Of a DNA stretch of 64,000 bases, positions 7,637-16,960 are shown piece by piece. Within the stretch, counting starts at the first letter, position 1. The number at the start of each line of letters is the position of its first letter. Source of the DNA: UKL13-3 sp040387195. GTDB taxonomy: Bacteria; Bacteroidota; Bacteroidia; UKL13-3. The stretch covers positions 124,001-188,000 of the forward strand of contig JAZKEF010000002.1 in the NCBI GenBank assembly GCA_040387195.1, given 5' to 3'. The notes under the pieces were generated by a model that was given only the letters and a program-made list of their open reading frames with translations, ran no database searches and was not told where the DNA came from. Made by a program: the position numbers and the translations under genes.

Positions 7637-10069
7637 TTACAAGAAAGGAAACTGTTTCTTGATAAGCTCCTGCTGCCATGATTCCCATTTGGTGGAGTTA
7701 TAATATTTCACAAAAAGACCTTTAAACGCTGCCTGCTGGGCCAAATATTCGGCCAATTGTGATGCCGGAGCTACCAACCTGGAATTGGTACTGGTTACTG
7801 CATCAAATAAATTTGCAACCAGCTTTTCATCGCAATAGCCTAATGGTTTTAATGCCGCAAATGCATTGTTACGCGTGCGGAACTCCCACTGATTCGATGT
7901 ATAGTTTACCAAGCGGGTAACACACTCCTGTTGGTTCAGTCCATTGATATAAGCAAGTTCGTTCCACTTAATACTTACCGCATTGTTCATTCCATAAACC
8001 GCTTTGGTGGCACCCAAAAATGCCGATGCCTCAGCCGGATATATCTTGCAAAGTTTTTCCAATGCTGCCAGTACTACATCGTAACTGGAATCCTGCAACG
8101 CTTTCACGAGGACCTGTTTCCAGTTATCATTATTTGCCGTAAACCCTTTTATTGCTGCAAGTTTAGGAGCTGGGAATGATTGTGTGAATACTGTTTGCAG
8201 AACTGTTGCACTTTGTGCGTCACTCATCAGCTGGTTTATCATTTCAGCTTTCAATTGATGGAAGGTTTCTTTTTTCCAAACCTCCAGTAGCAAATCACGT
8301 TTTTTATCTACGGGTGTTTCTTTCAATGCAACCAGCGCATCATAACGGTCGAGCATGTTGGGTGCTTTCAGCAGCTGTGCTTCCAGTTCCTCAAACCCTT
8401 TTTTAAATATAACGCTCTTCATCACCATCGAATTCGGATCAAACAAAACAAAGGCTACTTCCTTGTGCCCTTTGTTTTCAACCTTAACCATTTCAAAGGC
8501 CTCATCTATCCATTCGGTTGTTTTTTGGAAAGAACCATCAGTGTAATGCACCTCAAAAACAATTGGCATTTTAAACAATCCAACTACCTCATCGCGCTGG
8601 TGTGTTTGTTCAACAGTAATTTCGGTAAAACGGGTTCCATCTGCTTTCATAACATCATCATGACGTACCGTATACTGAGGCTCACCGCCACGCGACAACC
8701 ACTGATCAAAAAACCAACTAAGGTCTTTGCCCAGTTTATCCTGAATAGCCTGCTGCAAATCATTGGTTTCTACAGTTGCATACGCATGTGTTTTGAGGTA
8801 ATGATTTAAGGCGCGTTTCCATTGTTCTTCTCCCAAAACATAACTCAGCATACTGATTACATTGGATCCTTTCGGGTAAACGCGTGGAGTACCAGCCTGA
8901 GAGTGACGAATGGGGTTACGATCCTTTTTGCTTGCTTCAAGTGCTGCATTTTGTTCACCCCTGCGTTGCCAGTTGTATTCATCCTCTCCCAAAATTTCGC
9001 GGGTAAACATTTTAGGGTAATAGGTAGCATAACTTTCCTGCAACCAGGTATCACGTCCGTCTCTGGCAGTAATATAATCGCCAAACCATTGATGGGTAAG
9101 TTCATGGCAGTTTACACCAACATAACTTCTATCGGCATACGCTCGTGCGTCCACATTAAAAAAATCACCAAAAATGGTAGCTGTGGTATTTTCCATGGCC
9201 CCATATAAAAAGTCTTGTACCATTATTTGCGAATAACTTTCCCATGGATAGGCAACACCTGTTTCGCGTTCCAGGAAATCAACCATTCTTTCCGAATACC
9301 GGTAGGTTGGTTCTACCCTATCTGCAAATTCAGGATAGTAATACAAATTCATGGGTACACCTTTTCCACTTTTTGTTTTTTTAATTCCATACTTGCCAAT
9401 GCCCAGCATCAATAAATAACCTGCATGAGGTTTGCTCATGGCGTAGTGCCAGGTGGTTGTATTGTCTTTATTTGACGTTTTCTTTTGCAACACCCCGTTG
9501 GAAAGCACTTCATAGGCCTTATCAAACGTAATAATCGTTTCCGTGATGAACTTATCATTCATATCATCATACATCGGAATCCAGTTTCGGTTATCAATAC
9601 CCTGACCTTGTGTCCATACTTGTTTACGTACTGCAAACGGGTTTTTCTCCAGATTTTCGGCAATATTCCATCCAATAAAATAAATCCCCCTGCGCGGAGT
9701 TGCTTCGTATTCGAATGTGATGGTTCCGGTCTGGTCCCATTGCAATCCTATTGTTGGTTTCACCCAAACACCCGATTTCACAACAGTGAAAGGCAACGGT
9801 TGGGCATTAATGGTTGCGCTTTTTATCTGAATACCAGGTGCATCAAAAAACACGGAATCCACTTGTTTTTGTAAAACGGTAAACGTATGTGTCACCTTTC
9901 CCTTCACCAATCCTTTTTCGGGAATAAAACTCACCTCTACCTTCATACGGGTAATATCCAGAGAATGCTCGCGATACGAAACATTGTCTTTAAGATAACT
10001 GCGGTGGGTATTTTGTGCCGATAAGGTTGCCGCAACTAAACAGCATAAGGAGAGTATGAATGACTTCAT
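7637..10069 (-). CDS. Secreted M1-family zinc aminopeptidase
   Basis: Exported metallopeptidase that removes N-terminal residues from peptides. Starting at ATG 10069 it has a clean signal peptide (MKSFILSLCCLVAATLSAQ) and 810 residues. The longer open frame up to 10246 would run into the neighbouring gene and bury the signal peptide. M1 hallmarks: GAMEN at 290-294 (substrate N-terminus recognition), HELTH at 322-326 and the third zinc ligand E345 in WLQESYATY. The C-terminal 250 residues are helical and HEAT-like, as in other M1 enzymes. No Por sorting domain is visible, so it probably stays periplasmic or membrane-associated. Confidence 0.93.
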   Translation of the reverse strand: MKSFILSLCCLVAATLSAQNTHRSYLKDNVSYREHSLDITRMKVEVSFIPEKGLVKGKVTHTFTVLQKQVDSVFFDAPGIQIKSATINAQPLPFTVVKSGVWVKPTIGLQWDQTGTITFEYEATPRRGIYFIGWNIAENLEKNPFAVRKQVWTQGQGIDNRNWIPMYDDMNDKFITETIITFDKAYEVLSNGVLQKKTSNKDNTTTWHYAMSKPHAGYLLMLGIGKYGIKKTKSGKGVPMNLYYYPEFADRVEPTYRYSERMVDFLERETGVAYPWESYSQIMVQDFLYGAMENTTATIFGDFFNVDARAYADRSYVGVNCHELTHQWFGDYITARDGRDTWLQESYATYYPKMFTREILGEDEYNWQRRGEQNAALEASKKDRNPIRHSQAGTPRVYPKGSNVISMLSYVLGEEQWKRALNHYLKTHAYATVETNDLQQAIQDKLGKDLSWFFDQWLSRGGEPQYTVRHDDVMKADGTRFTEITVEQTHQRDEVVGLFKMPIVFEVHYTDGSFQKTTEWIDEAFEMVKVENKGHKEVAFVLFDPNSMVMKSVIFKKGFEELEAQLLKAPNMLDRYDALVALKETPVDKKRDLLLEVWKKETFHQLKAEMINQLMSDAQSATVLQTVFTQSFPAPKLAAIKGFTANNDNWKQVLVKALQDSSYDVVLAALEKLCKIYPAEASAFLGATKAVYGMNNAVSIKWNELAYINGLNQQECVTRLVNYTSNQWEFRTRNNAFAALKPLGYCDEKLVANLFDAVTSTNSRLVAPASQLAEYLAQQAAFKGLFVKYYNSTKWESWQQELIKKQFPFL

Positions 10070-10152
10070 GTTGATGGAATTTATCCGTGCAAAATCATGA
10101 AGTTTATCGGATAAAGCAAAAGGTTTTGATAAACGGAGCGAACGATGAACGG

Positions 10153-10872
10153 CTAATCGTACAGTTCGAATTTGATGTTTTCTTTTGTGTAGCCCATACC
10201 TGTCAGTCGATCGCGGGCTTCCAAAATCATGTTTTTCCAACCACACAAATAGAATGAAGCCGGCCGTTTGTCGGCAAATATTTCCTCGTATACTGCATGT
10301 ACATATCCAGTTCGTCCATTCCAGTTGGAGGCATCTTCCCTCGACAGCACCGGAATAAACTTAAATTGATCATGCTGTTGCTGAAAGGCCTCCATTTCCT
10401 CTTTATACAAAATATCCTTTTGGTAACGGTTGCCAAAAAGCATATAAATGTTTTTATGTTCCAAATTGTTGTTAACGATATGGTGCAACATACTTCGGAG
10501 CGGAGCTATACCTGTACCCGTAGCAATGAGACATAAATCATGTTCAATTTTCTCGGGCAGTGTAAACTTTCCAACCGGACCAGCCACCGGAACTATATTC
10601 CCCTCCTTATAATGTTCCCACATATAGGGAGTACCTAATCCCGGAGGATTGAGCACAATAATCAATTCGAACACATTATCATTACCCGGAGCTGAAGCAA
10701 TGGAATAACTTCTGTAAGAAATTTTCGAATCAATTGGTAGGTTAATCATAACGAATTGGCCGGGTTTAAACTCGAACTTCTCCAAATGCGGCATCCGGAA
10801 GAAGAAACGTTTAACAGCTTCCGATTCTTCAATGATTTGAATGATTTCGGCATCGTAAAAAGCTTGTTTCAT
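10153..10872 (-). CDS. Ferredoxin/flavodoxin-NADP reductase-like flavoprotein
   Basis: Cytoplasmic 239-residue protein of the FNR superfamily, moving electrons between NAD(P)H and a one-electron carrier or a partner enzyme. The FAD-binding motif RSYSIAS is at 54-60, the nucleotide motif GTGIAPL at 119-125 and the C-terminal CGWKNM at 210-215. There is no fused iron-sulfur domain, so a separate ferredoxin is expected; the physiological partner is not shown by context. It lies 83 bases upstream of the M1 peptidase gene and may be co-transcribed with it. Confidence 0.85.
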   Translation of the reverse strand: MKQAFYDAEIIQIIEESEAVKRFFFRMPHLEKFEFKPGQFVMINLPIDSKISYRSYSIASAPGNDNVFELIIVLNPPGLGTPYMWEHYKEGNIVPVAGPVGKFTLPEKIEHDLCLIATGTGIAPLRSMLHHIVNNNLEHKNIYMLFGNRYQKDILYKEEMEAFQQQHDQFKFIPVLSREDASNWNGRTGYVHAVYEEIFADKRPASFYLCGWKNMILEARDRLTGMGYTKENIKFELYD

Positions 10873-10992
10873 ACTTTGTCGTTATAAGTGAACCGAAAAT
10901 AACAATTTATCGTTGGAAATGCATAGTTTTTAAATATTTTGCAACTGATTGCGATTCAATGAGGTCTTGAGACTTAACACCAATGAACTAAC

Positions 10993-13338
10993 ATGAGAAA
11001 ACTATACACTATTTTATCAATTACTGCCCTTTGTTTGGGATTCACAGCCTCCGGGCAACGATCCAACTGTGCGTCCTATCCGGAACTGATTACGCTTACC
11101 CAACCTGACGGAAGTCCTTTACAGGCCTACATCAAAGGTAATGAGGCCCTCCATTATTACGAAACACCTGATGGATATACGGTACTTCAAAACCCGGCAC
11201 ACAACGGAACATACGAATATGCGAAGCTGGATGAGCAGGGTAAATTGATTGCCAGCGGCATTGCCGTTACAAGCGGCATGCAGAAAAATATTCCTTTCCC
11301 TAAAAAACTACAATATTCAACAGCACAACGTACAGAAGCCAATAAAGCTTTTTACGCCAATGAAAACCCAATTCGCTTTCAGAAGGCCGCCAATGGCGCT
11401 TTCCCATCCAAAGGCAAGATGAAACTTTTAGTAGTACTGATGCAGTTTAAGGATGAAGCAGCTACCTACACCAAACAAAGTTTTATCGATCTGCTTACAC
11501 AGGATGGTTATAATGTAAATGGAGGAACTGGGAGCTTCAGGGAATTTTACGAGGATAATTCTTTCGGGCAGTTTGATCTGGATATTACCGTGATAGGTTG
11601 GTACACATCGGCTAAAAACAGGATTGAATACGGTAAAACCGATGCTGCCGGAAATGCGAATGCGAGCTATAATACCAATGTAAGAGCTTTAGTTGGACAA
11701 GCTGTGGATTCGGCAGAAGTATCAGGTATCGATTTTTCGGACTATGATAATAACAAGGATGGTGACCTCGATGGGTTGGTTATCTTCCACTCCGGACTTG
11801 GAGCCGAACAAGGTAAAAACGGATATATCTGGTCCCACCGCTCGTCCTTATGGGGTGGCACCGACAGGACTTACGATGGTGTGAACATCAGCAATTATTG
11901 CATCAACCCATCCAAAAGGGATTTTAGTGGTATTACCCAGGTTCGTATCGGAGTTGTAACACATGAATTCGGACACATCCTTGGGCTTCCGGATTTATAT
12001 GATACCGACCAAAACTCTGAAGGTGCAGGTAACTGGTGCCTGATGGCCGGTGGTCCATGGATGAACAGCGAACGTACACCATGCCAGCTGAACACCTGGA
12101 GCAAATCTGAATTAGGTTGGATTACACCAAAAGTAATTGGTTCAAAAGGCCCCTACGAGCTTCATAATTATACAGATAGTTTATTGGCATATAGGATCAA
12201 TACCTCTGTGCCCAATGAATATTTCATACTTGAAAACAGACAGCTCAAAGGATGGGATCGGTTTATTCCTGGACGTGGATTAGCTATCTGGCATATCAAT
12301 ACAGACTATGCAGATAACTATTCGAAATTCGGTTCCAATAATGTGAATAATGATACCGCCAATTACGGAGTAGGTATTGTGCAGGCTGACGGTAAAAGAC
12401 AACTGGAGCTTGGAACAAATCGGGGTGATGCAGGAGATGTTTTTCCGGGCACAACCACCAACAGGGCCTTCACACCAACTTCTAAACCTGCTGCTGTGCT
12501 GCATGAGATTGACAATATGGGAAATCCGAAATCATCTAATATTATCATCACTTCTATTACCTTACGTGCCGATAGTGTAATAACCTTTGATTTGGGAGGA
12601 AAAGCTGCTGCAGGATTTTCTCCTTCGGCTACCAGTGGCTGTGCTCCTTTAACGGTTTCATTCAATAACCAATCGAGCTTCAGCAGTAGCTTTGAATGGA
12701 CACTTGGCGATGGAACTACTTCAACCGAAAACAGTCCTTCCAAAATATATGCTACTCCGGGAACATACAGGGTTACTCTTTCTGTTTTTGATTCGGCTCA
12801 GGTTTTGGCCGACTCATTCAGCGTAAACATTACCGTGTTTAAATCTCCGGAAGCTGCAACCTATTTTAGCCAGACAGAAGATTCGGTCATCTTTGTGAAC
12901 AAATCCACCGGTGCTGAATACTACTATTGGATGTTTAGTAATGGTATGACTTCGCAGGGTTTTGCTCCCAAATTAAAACTCAAAGGACCTGCCACATATC
13001 AAATGGTTGCGTTTTCAAACAATGGTTGTACCGACACTGTTAGCGGACAAATTTGGAAAACCGGATTGTATGAGCAAAGTGCCCATTCTATTGGATTAAC
13101 CGTATATCCGAATCCATTTTCTGAGAAAACAGTTGTTTCTTACACCACGCAACATCAGCAAGATGTAACCATCGAGGTTTATACATTGCTTGGCGAATTG
13201 GTTTATGCAAAAGAGTTTACCAAACAATCAACAGGAAGCCATGAGTTTCCGTTGAGTATGATTACCTCAAACGGATTGTATCTGGTAAAAGTTAAAACAG
13301 ACACCCTATCGGGAGCACAGCGGATACTCAAACATTAA
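10993..13338 (+). CDS. Secreted M6-family metalloprotease with PKD and type IX sorting domains
   Basis: Extracellular zinc endopeptidase related to immune inhibitor A. Order of parts: signal peptide (1-21), propeptide-like region, catalytic domain with HEFGHILGLPD at 324-334 (zinc ligands H324, H328 and D334), a calcium-loop-like DYDNNKDGDLDG at 250-261, a PKD domain at about 550-635 (WTLGDGTTS), a second Ig-like segment, and a Por sorting domain at the end (LTVYPNPFSEKTVV to RILKH). It is separated by only 5 bases from comF downstream, so that gene is probably read from the same transcript. Confidence 0.92.
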   Translation: MRKLYTILSITALCLGFTASGQRSNCASYPELITLTQPDGSPLQAYIKGNEALHYYETPDGYTVLQNPAHNGTYEYAKLDEQGKLIASGIAVTSGMQKNIPFPKKLQYSTAQRTEANKAFYANENPIRFQKAANGAFPSKGKMKLLVVLMQFKDEAATYTKQSFIDLLTQDGYNVNGGTGSFREFYEDNSFGQFDLDITVIGWYTSAKNRIEYGKTDAAGNANASYNTNVRALVGQAVDSAEVSGIDFSDYDNNKDGDLDGLVIFHSGLGAEQGKNGYIWSHRSSLWGGTDRTYDGVNISNYCINPSKRDFSGITQVRIGVVTHEFGHILGLPDLYDTDQNSEGAGNWCLMAGGPWMNSERTPCQLNTWSKSELGWITPKVIGSKGPYELHNYTDSLLAYRINTSVPNEYFILENRQLKGWDRFIPGRGLAIWHINTDYADNYSKFGSNNVNNDTANYGVGIVQADGKRQLELGTNRGDAGDVFPGTTTNRAFTPTSKPAAVLHEIDNMGNPKSSNIIITSITLRADSVITFDLGGKAAAGFSPSATSGCAPLTVSFNNQSSFSSSFEWTLGDGTTSTENSPSKIYATPGTYRVTLSVFDSAQVLADSFSVNITVFKSPEAATYFSQTEDSVIFVNKSTGAEYYYWMFSNGMTSQGFAPKLKLKGPATYQMVAFSNNGCTDTVSGQIWKTGLYEQSAHSIGLTVYPNPFSEKTVVSYTTQHQQDVTIEVYTLLGELVYAKEFTKQSTGSHEFPLSMITSNGLYLVKVKTDTLSGAQRILKH

Positions 13339-13343
13339 ACAAT

Positions 13344-14021
13344 ATGCTCCGGGAGCTGATACATTTATTTTACCCCAGATTATGTATTGCTTGTAACGGC
13401 AACCTGTTGCGCAATGAAACATTTTTGTGCACAGGTTGCCTTTTTCATTTACCGCAAACACATTTTCACACACTTGAGGAGAGTCCGCTGGCTAAAGTAT
13501 TCTGGGGACGCATTTCCGTGCAGCAAGCATTGGCATTTCTGTATTTTAAGAAGGGAAATGCGGTACAGCATATTTTGCATGAGATAAAATATAAAGACAA
13601 CAAGGAGCTGGCCATATTTATGGGTAGCTATTATGGGTCGTTGCTCAAAAAAGAAGGAATGAGCTGGGATGCGGTAGCCGCTATCCCTTTGCACAAAAGC
13701 AAACTCAGAAAAAGAGGGTATAACCAAAGTGGGCTGATTGCGCAGGGTTTGGCAACATCATTGGGTATTCAGGATTTAAGTGGGTCTCTCCAACGTACCA
13801 AAGCAACCGAAACACAAACCAAAAAACACCGGTTTGAGCGTTGGGAAAACGTTGAAGAGGTATTTATAATTGAACAACCTCAATCGTTTGAGGGCAAACA
13901 CATATTACTGGTAGATGATGTAATTACAACAGGAGCAACCCTGGAAGCCTGTGGTAAAATAATTCTGGAAACACCCGGAACAACACTCAGTGTGGCAAGC
14001 ATTGCATTTGCTGCAAACTAA
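13344..14021 (+). CDS. comF: ComF-family phosphoribosyltransferase-like protein
   Basis: This 225-residue cytoplasmic protein is related to ComF/GntX, used in DNA uptake in competent bacteria. An N-terminal zinc-finger-like region has four Cys (C14, C17, C29, C32). The phosphoribosyltransferase core carries the PRPP-binding loop LLVDDVITTGAT at 188-199. It follows the M6 protease gene by 5 bases and converges on prfA with 3 bases between stops. Other competence genes are not in the window, so a role in transformation rests on the family alone. Confidence 0.9.
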   Translation: MLRELIHLFYPRLCIACNGNLLRNETFLCTGCLFHLPQTHFHTLEESPLAKVFWGRISVQQALAFLYFKKGNAVQHILHEIKYKDNKELAIFMGSYYGSLLKKEGMSWDAVAAIPLHKSKLRKRGYNQSGLIAQGLATSLGIQDLSGSLQRTKATETQTKKHRFERWENVEEVFIIEQPQSFEGKHILLVDDVITTGATLEACGKIILETPGTTLSVASIAFAAN

Positions 14022-14024
14022 ACC

Positions 14025-15098
14025 TTAAGCCAATCCGCCTTCTTTAAGTTTCTCAGCATTTTCGGCAAACTGAAGCTGATCAATAAAATCCTGAATATCG
14101 CCATCCATAACCTGTGGTAAATTGTAAACCGTATACCCGATGCGGTGATCGGTAACGCGTCCCTGAGGATAATTATACGTTCTGATTTTGGCTGAGCGGT
14201 CACCCGTTGATACCATTGTTTTACGTGAACTTGCAACTTTTTCGTTGTATTTGTTCAGCTCTATTTCATATAGTTTTGAACGCAACATTGCCATAGCTCT
14301 TTCACGATTACCCAACTGTGAGCGCTCTACCTGACACACCACCACAATACCCGAAGGCCTATGGGTGAGTTGTACCTTAGTTTCTACCTTGTTTACATTC
14401 TGTCCACCGGCACCACCAGAGCGTGATGTTTGCAAATCAATATCGGCCGGGTTTAGGTATACATCCACCTCTTCCGCTTCGGGCAGCACTACAACAGTTG
14501 CTGCCGAAGTATGCACGCGGCCCTGTGTCTCCGTATCCGGAACACGTTGCACACGGTGAACACCACTTTCATATTTCAAAATTCCGTATGGTTCTTCTCC
14601 TTCAACCTCCATCACAATCTCTTTGTATCCACCGGCCGTTCCTTCTGTAAAATCAACCACAGTTACTTTCCATCCGCGCTTTTCGCAGTAACGTGAATAC
14701 ATGCGGTACAAATCGCCTGCAAAAATACTAGCTTCATCTCCACCGGTACCGCCACGAATTTCAATGATGGCATTTTTTTCATCTCCCGGATCTTTAGGGA
14801 TGAGCAATACTTTGATTTCTTCTTCAATCACCGGAACCTTCGGCTCCAATTCATCGAGCTCAATCTTCGCCATCTCCCTGATCTCCTCATCCTTTTCGGT
14901 CGAGAGTATCTGTTTGCAATTCTCAATATTACCCACGAGTAACCGGTACTCATGGTACTTATCTACAACTTTCTGAAGGTCCTTATATTCTTTGTTCAAT
15001 TGCTTGAACTTTTTCATATCCGCCAATACACCCGGATCGGTAAGTTTATCACCTACCTGTGTGTGTCTTTGTTCAATGGCTTCTAATTTATCTAACAT
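14025..15098 (-). CDS. prfA: Peptide chain release factor 1
   Basis: RF1 ends translation at UAA and UAG. Full length at 357 residues. The GGQ catalytic motif is at 231-233 (GGAGGQNVNKVET). The stop-codon recognition segment reads RVPDTETQGR, i.e. PDT at 187-189 where many RF1 proteins have PAT; the PxT pattern marks RF1 rather than RF2 (SPF). The domain order (coiled N-terminal domain, then core) is normal. A -7 box (TATCTTTG on the minus strand) lies 24 bases upstream of the ATG. Confidence 0.97.
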   Translation of the reverse strand: MLDKLEAIEQRHTQVGDKLTDPGVLADMKKFKQLNKEYKDLQKVVDKYHEYRLLVGNIENCKQILSTEKDEEIREMAKIELDELEPKVPVIEEEIKVLLIPKDPGDEKNAIIEIRGGTGGDEASIFAGDLYRMYSRYCEKRGWKVTVVDFTEGTAGGYKEIVMEVEGEEPYGILKYESGVHRVQRVPDTETQGRVHTSAATVVVLPEAEEVDVYLNPADIDLQTSRSGGAGGQNVNKVETKVQLTHRPSGIVVVCQVERSQLGNRERAMAMLRSKLYEIELNKYNEKVASSRKTMVSTGDRSAKIRTYNYPQGRVTDHRIGYTVYNLPQVMDGDIQDFIDQLQFAENAEKLKEGGLA

Positions 15099-15121
15099 AG
15101 TATCTGCTTAAAAACGGAGGG

Positions 15122-15129
15122 CAAAGATA
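15122..15129 (-). promoter_or_regulatory. Probable -7 box for prfA
   Basis: The minus strand reads TATCTTTG, matching the Bacteroidota -7 consensus TAnnTTTG, 24 bases before the prfA start. No convincing -33 TTG was found at the usual 18-20 base spacing. Confidence 0.45.
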
Positions 15130-15133
15130 TAAC

Positions 15134-16093
15134 CTAGAAGCCATAAATGCTTACTTCGGCTGATTTTAGCAAGTAAATCCTGTCTTTCTCAATACTTACA
15201 TCCTTTATGTCCGTTGAATCGGGTAATGAAAACTCTTGTGTATCGAACGATGTAAGCCGGTACTTTTTGAGCTGCATGGATTGCCAATAGTACACTTCAT
15301 CATTTATTACCTTTATTTCCGTACATCCTTTAATGGGTAAGGTTTTGGAGTAGGTTCCAAAAATATTAAACATCAGGATTCCATTGGCCGAGTCGTTTAC
15401 AAATACTTTATCATTGTTATCATATAGAGACAAAATGGTCCCGGGTTGCGATACATACTGCCTCATATTGCCCGTGGTTTGCAGATTCTCACCTTTCTTA
15501 TCCATTTTCTTCAGTTGTAAATCGCCCAGATCAAACACCCAAATTCCATTATCAAAGGAACGACAGATAGCGGCCGCCTGACCAATTCCGACATCTGCCA
15601 ATTTCATTTCACCCCTGTATGCCAAGTTATTATCCAGAAAAACAACGAGGTTCAACTCCTTGTAAAACACATAAATTTCCATGGGGTTGGTTGCATCGAC
15701 ATAGGTAATGTTTCCCAGGTATTTATAATTGAGTGTACTTAGCAGTTTTCCGGTAGGGTCATACTTGTAAAGCTGGTTGGTCTTACTCACGATGTATAAG
15801 TTTCCCAAACGGTCCGTTTGAAGATCCTTGGCTTCAATAGGAATGGTTTTGATAAGGGAAAAAACCGAATCGGATAGATCTGAGTTTTGAGAAGTAAGAT
15901 TAGAGTATTCAGAGAGTTGGAAGTTGGATGGTTCTTTCGCCTTTGTTTCTTCCCGTATCCGACATCCGGCAACGCGTATCGTGCATTGTTCTTCAAGTGT
16001 CGTGCTTCGACTATCGTGCTTCGAGTACCCAGCTGTGATAACCGACAACAGCAAACCACAAACCATAAACGGTAAACGTTTCCTATCCTTCAT
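15134..16093 (-). CDS. Exported beta-propeller-like protein of unknown function
   Basis: The start is set at ATG 16093, giving MKDRKRLPFMVCGLLLSVI as signal peptide and an 11-base overlap with the lpxH end; the longer frame to 16132 would place 13 residues before it. From about residue 65 onward the protein has repeated strands of the form LQTDRLGNLYIVSKTNQLYK and LDNNLAYRGEMKLADVG, like NHL/six-bladed propellers (about 250 residues). Residues about 20-62 are low in conserved character. In DNA they consist of word-like repeats (see the repeat at 15890-16085), suggesting an in-frame insertion just after the signal sequence. No enzyme motif is seen. Confidence 0.6.
   Translation of the reverse strand: MKDRKRLPFMVCGLLLSVITAGYSKHDSRSTTLEEQCTIRVAGCRIREETKAKEPSNFQLSEYSNLTSQNSDLSDSVFSLIKTIPIEAKDLQTDRLGNLYIVSKTNQLYKYDPTGKLLSTLNYKYLGNITYVDATNPMEIYVFYKELNLVVFLDNNLAYRGEMKLADVGIGQAAAICRSFDNGIWVFDLGDLQLKKMDKKGENLQTTGNMRQYVSQPGTILSLYDNNDKVFVNDSANGILMFNIFGTYSKTLPIKGCTEIKVINDEVYYWQSMQLKKYRLTSFDTQEFSLPDSTDIKDVSIEKDRIYLLKSAEVSIYGF
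15890..16085. repeat. Word-like repeats inside the 5' end of a coding sequence
   Basis: On the minus strand the segment repeats CGAAGCACGA (twice within 16 bases), then TACGCG/GATACGGG words, and begins with TTTACCGTTTATGGTTTGTG-type words. The style matches the intergenic repeats elsewhere in the window (for example 46465-46530). The reading frame stays open through it. Confidence 0.5.
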
Positions 16094-16835
16094 ATGTTTT
16101 GAGCTCAACTGTTTTTCCATCATACACCACATAAGTATTGTACCTCATCCAGTCGCCCAAATTGATAACGTGGGTTTCTCCCATCTTCTTATCAAACGGA
16201 AGATGCCGATGTCCCAAAATAACATAATCAATTGTATCATCCTGCTTCACCTGCTCTTTGGCATATAACATCAGGTATTCCTTATCATCACCAAGGTACA
16301 CCTGATCTTCGGTAAAGGTTTGCTGCTTGCTGCGGTGTGAAAACCAGTTGGCCACCGTAATACCAATATTGGGATGAAAAAATGCAAACAGGCGTTGAAA
16401 AAAATAATTGCGGTAAATGCCCAGAATAAACTTAAAAAAAGTTTGTCCTGGTCCGAGACCATCACCGTGTGCGATATGAAATTTCTTGCCCAGTAGCTCA
16501 ACGGTGACAGGCTTAGGATAAACCTTGCACCCAATCTCCTGCTCAAAATATCCGAACATCCACAAATCGTGATTGCCGTGAAACACATGCAGGTTAATTC
16601 CCTTATCGGAAATCTCCGACATTTTACCCAGCAACCGTGTAAATCCTTTGGGAACAACAGCTTTAAACTCAAACCAAAAATCAAACAAATCGCCCACCAG
16701 GTAAATGTCCGATGCGTCTTTTGATACTTCATCCAGCCATCGTACCACACGTTTCTCCCGCTCCAAACTGGAAGCATGGTCGGGAACACCTAAATGAAAA
16801 TCGGATGCGAAATATATTTTGTTACGTATACTCAA
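16083..16835 (-). CDS. lpxH: UDP-2,3-diacylglucosamine diphosphatase
   Basis: Metallophosphoesterase of lipid A synthesis that cleaves UDP-diacylglucosamine to lipid X at the inner membrane face. Metal motifs in order: SDFHLG (11-16), GDLFDFW (48-54), GNHD (87-90), HGDG (123-126) and GHRH near 208. Length 250 fits LpxH. No ATG is available between the upstream in-frame stop and SDFHLG; the best start is TTG at 16835 (rare but used elsewhere here). The downstream propeller gene overlaps its end by 11 bases, suggesting co-translation. Confidence 0.88.
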   Translation of the reverse strand: MSIRNKIYFASDFHLGVPDHASSLEREKRVVRWLDEVSKDASDIYLVGDLFDFWFEFKAVVPKGFTRLLGKMSEISDKGINLHVFHGNHDLWMFGYFEQEIGCKVYPKPVTVELLGKKFHIAHGDGLGPGQTFFKFILGIYRNYFFQRLFAFFHPNIGITVANWFSHRSKQQTFTEDQVYLGDDKEYLMLYAKEQVKQDDTIDYVILGHRHLPFDKKMGETHVINLGDWMRYNTYVVYDGKTVELKTYEG

Positions 16836-16840
16836 GGATT

Positions 16841-16960
16841 GTATATGATTGTTGGTTTGTCAGCGCTATTGCTATGAACCATGATCTATTAACTCTGAAC
16901 TATTATCTACTGAACGACTATTTACTATGACCATCAACGATGAACTAACTATCATGCTTC
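16841..16960. repeat. Intergenic word-like repeat block
   Basis: Between the lpxH start and the LUD gene end the sequence is a run of near-repeated words: CTATGAACCATGATC, TCTGAACTATTATC, CTATTTACTATGACC, ATGAACTAACTATC. It has no coding capacity and no clear terminator, and belongs to the same family as the blocks near 43.5 and 49.5 kb. Confidence 0.55.

Noticed and set aside
10070..10246. N-terminal extension of the M1 peptidase frame
   Set aside because: It would overlap the flavoprotein gene and place 59 residues before a clean signal peptide; ATG 10069 explains the protein better.
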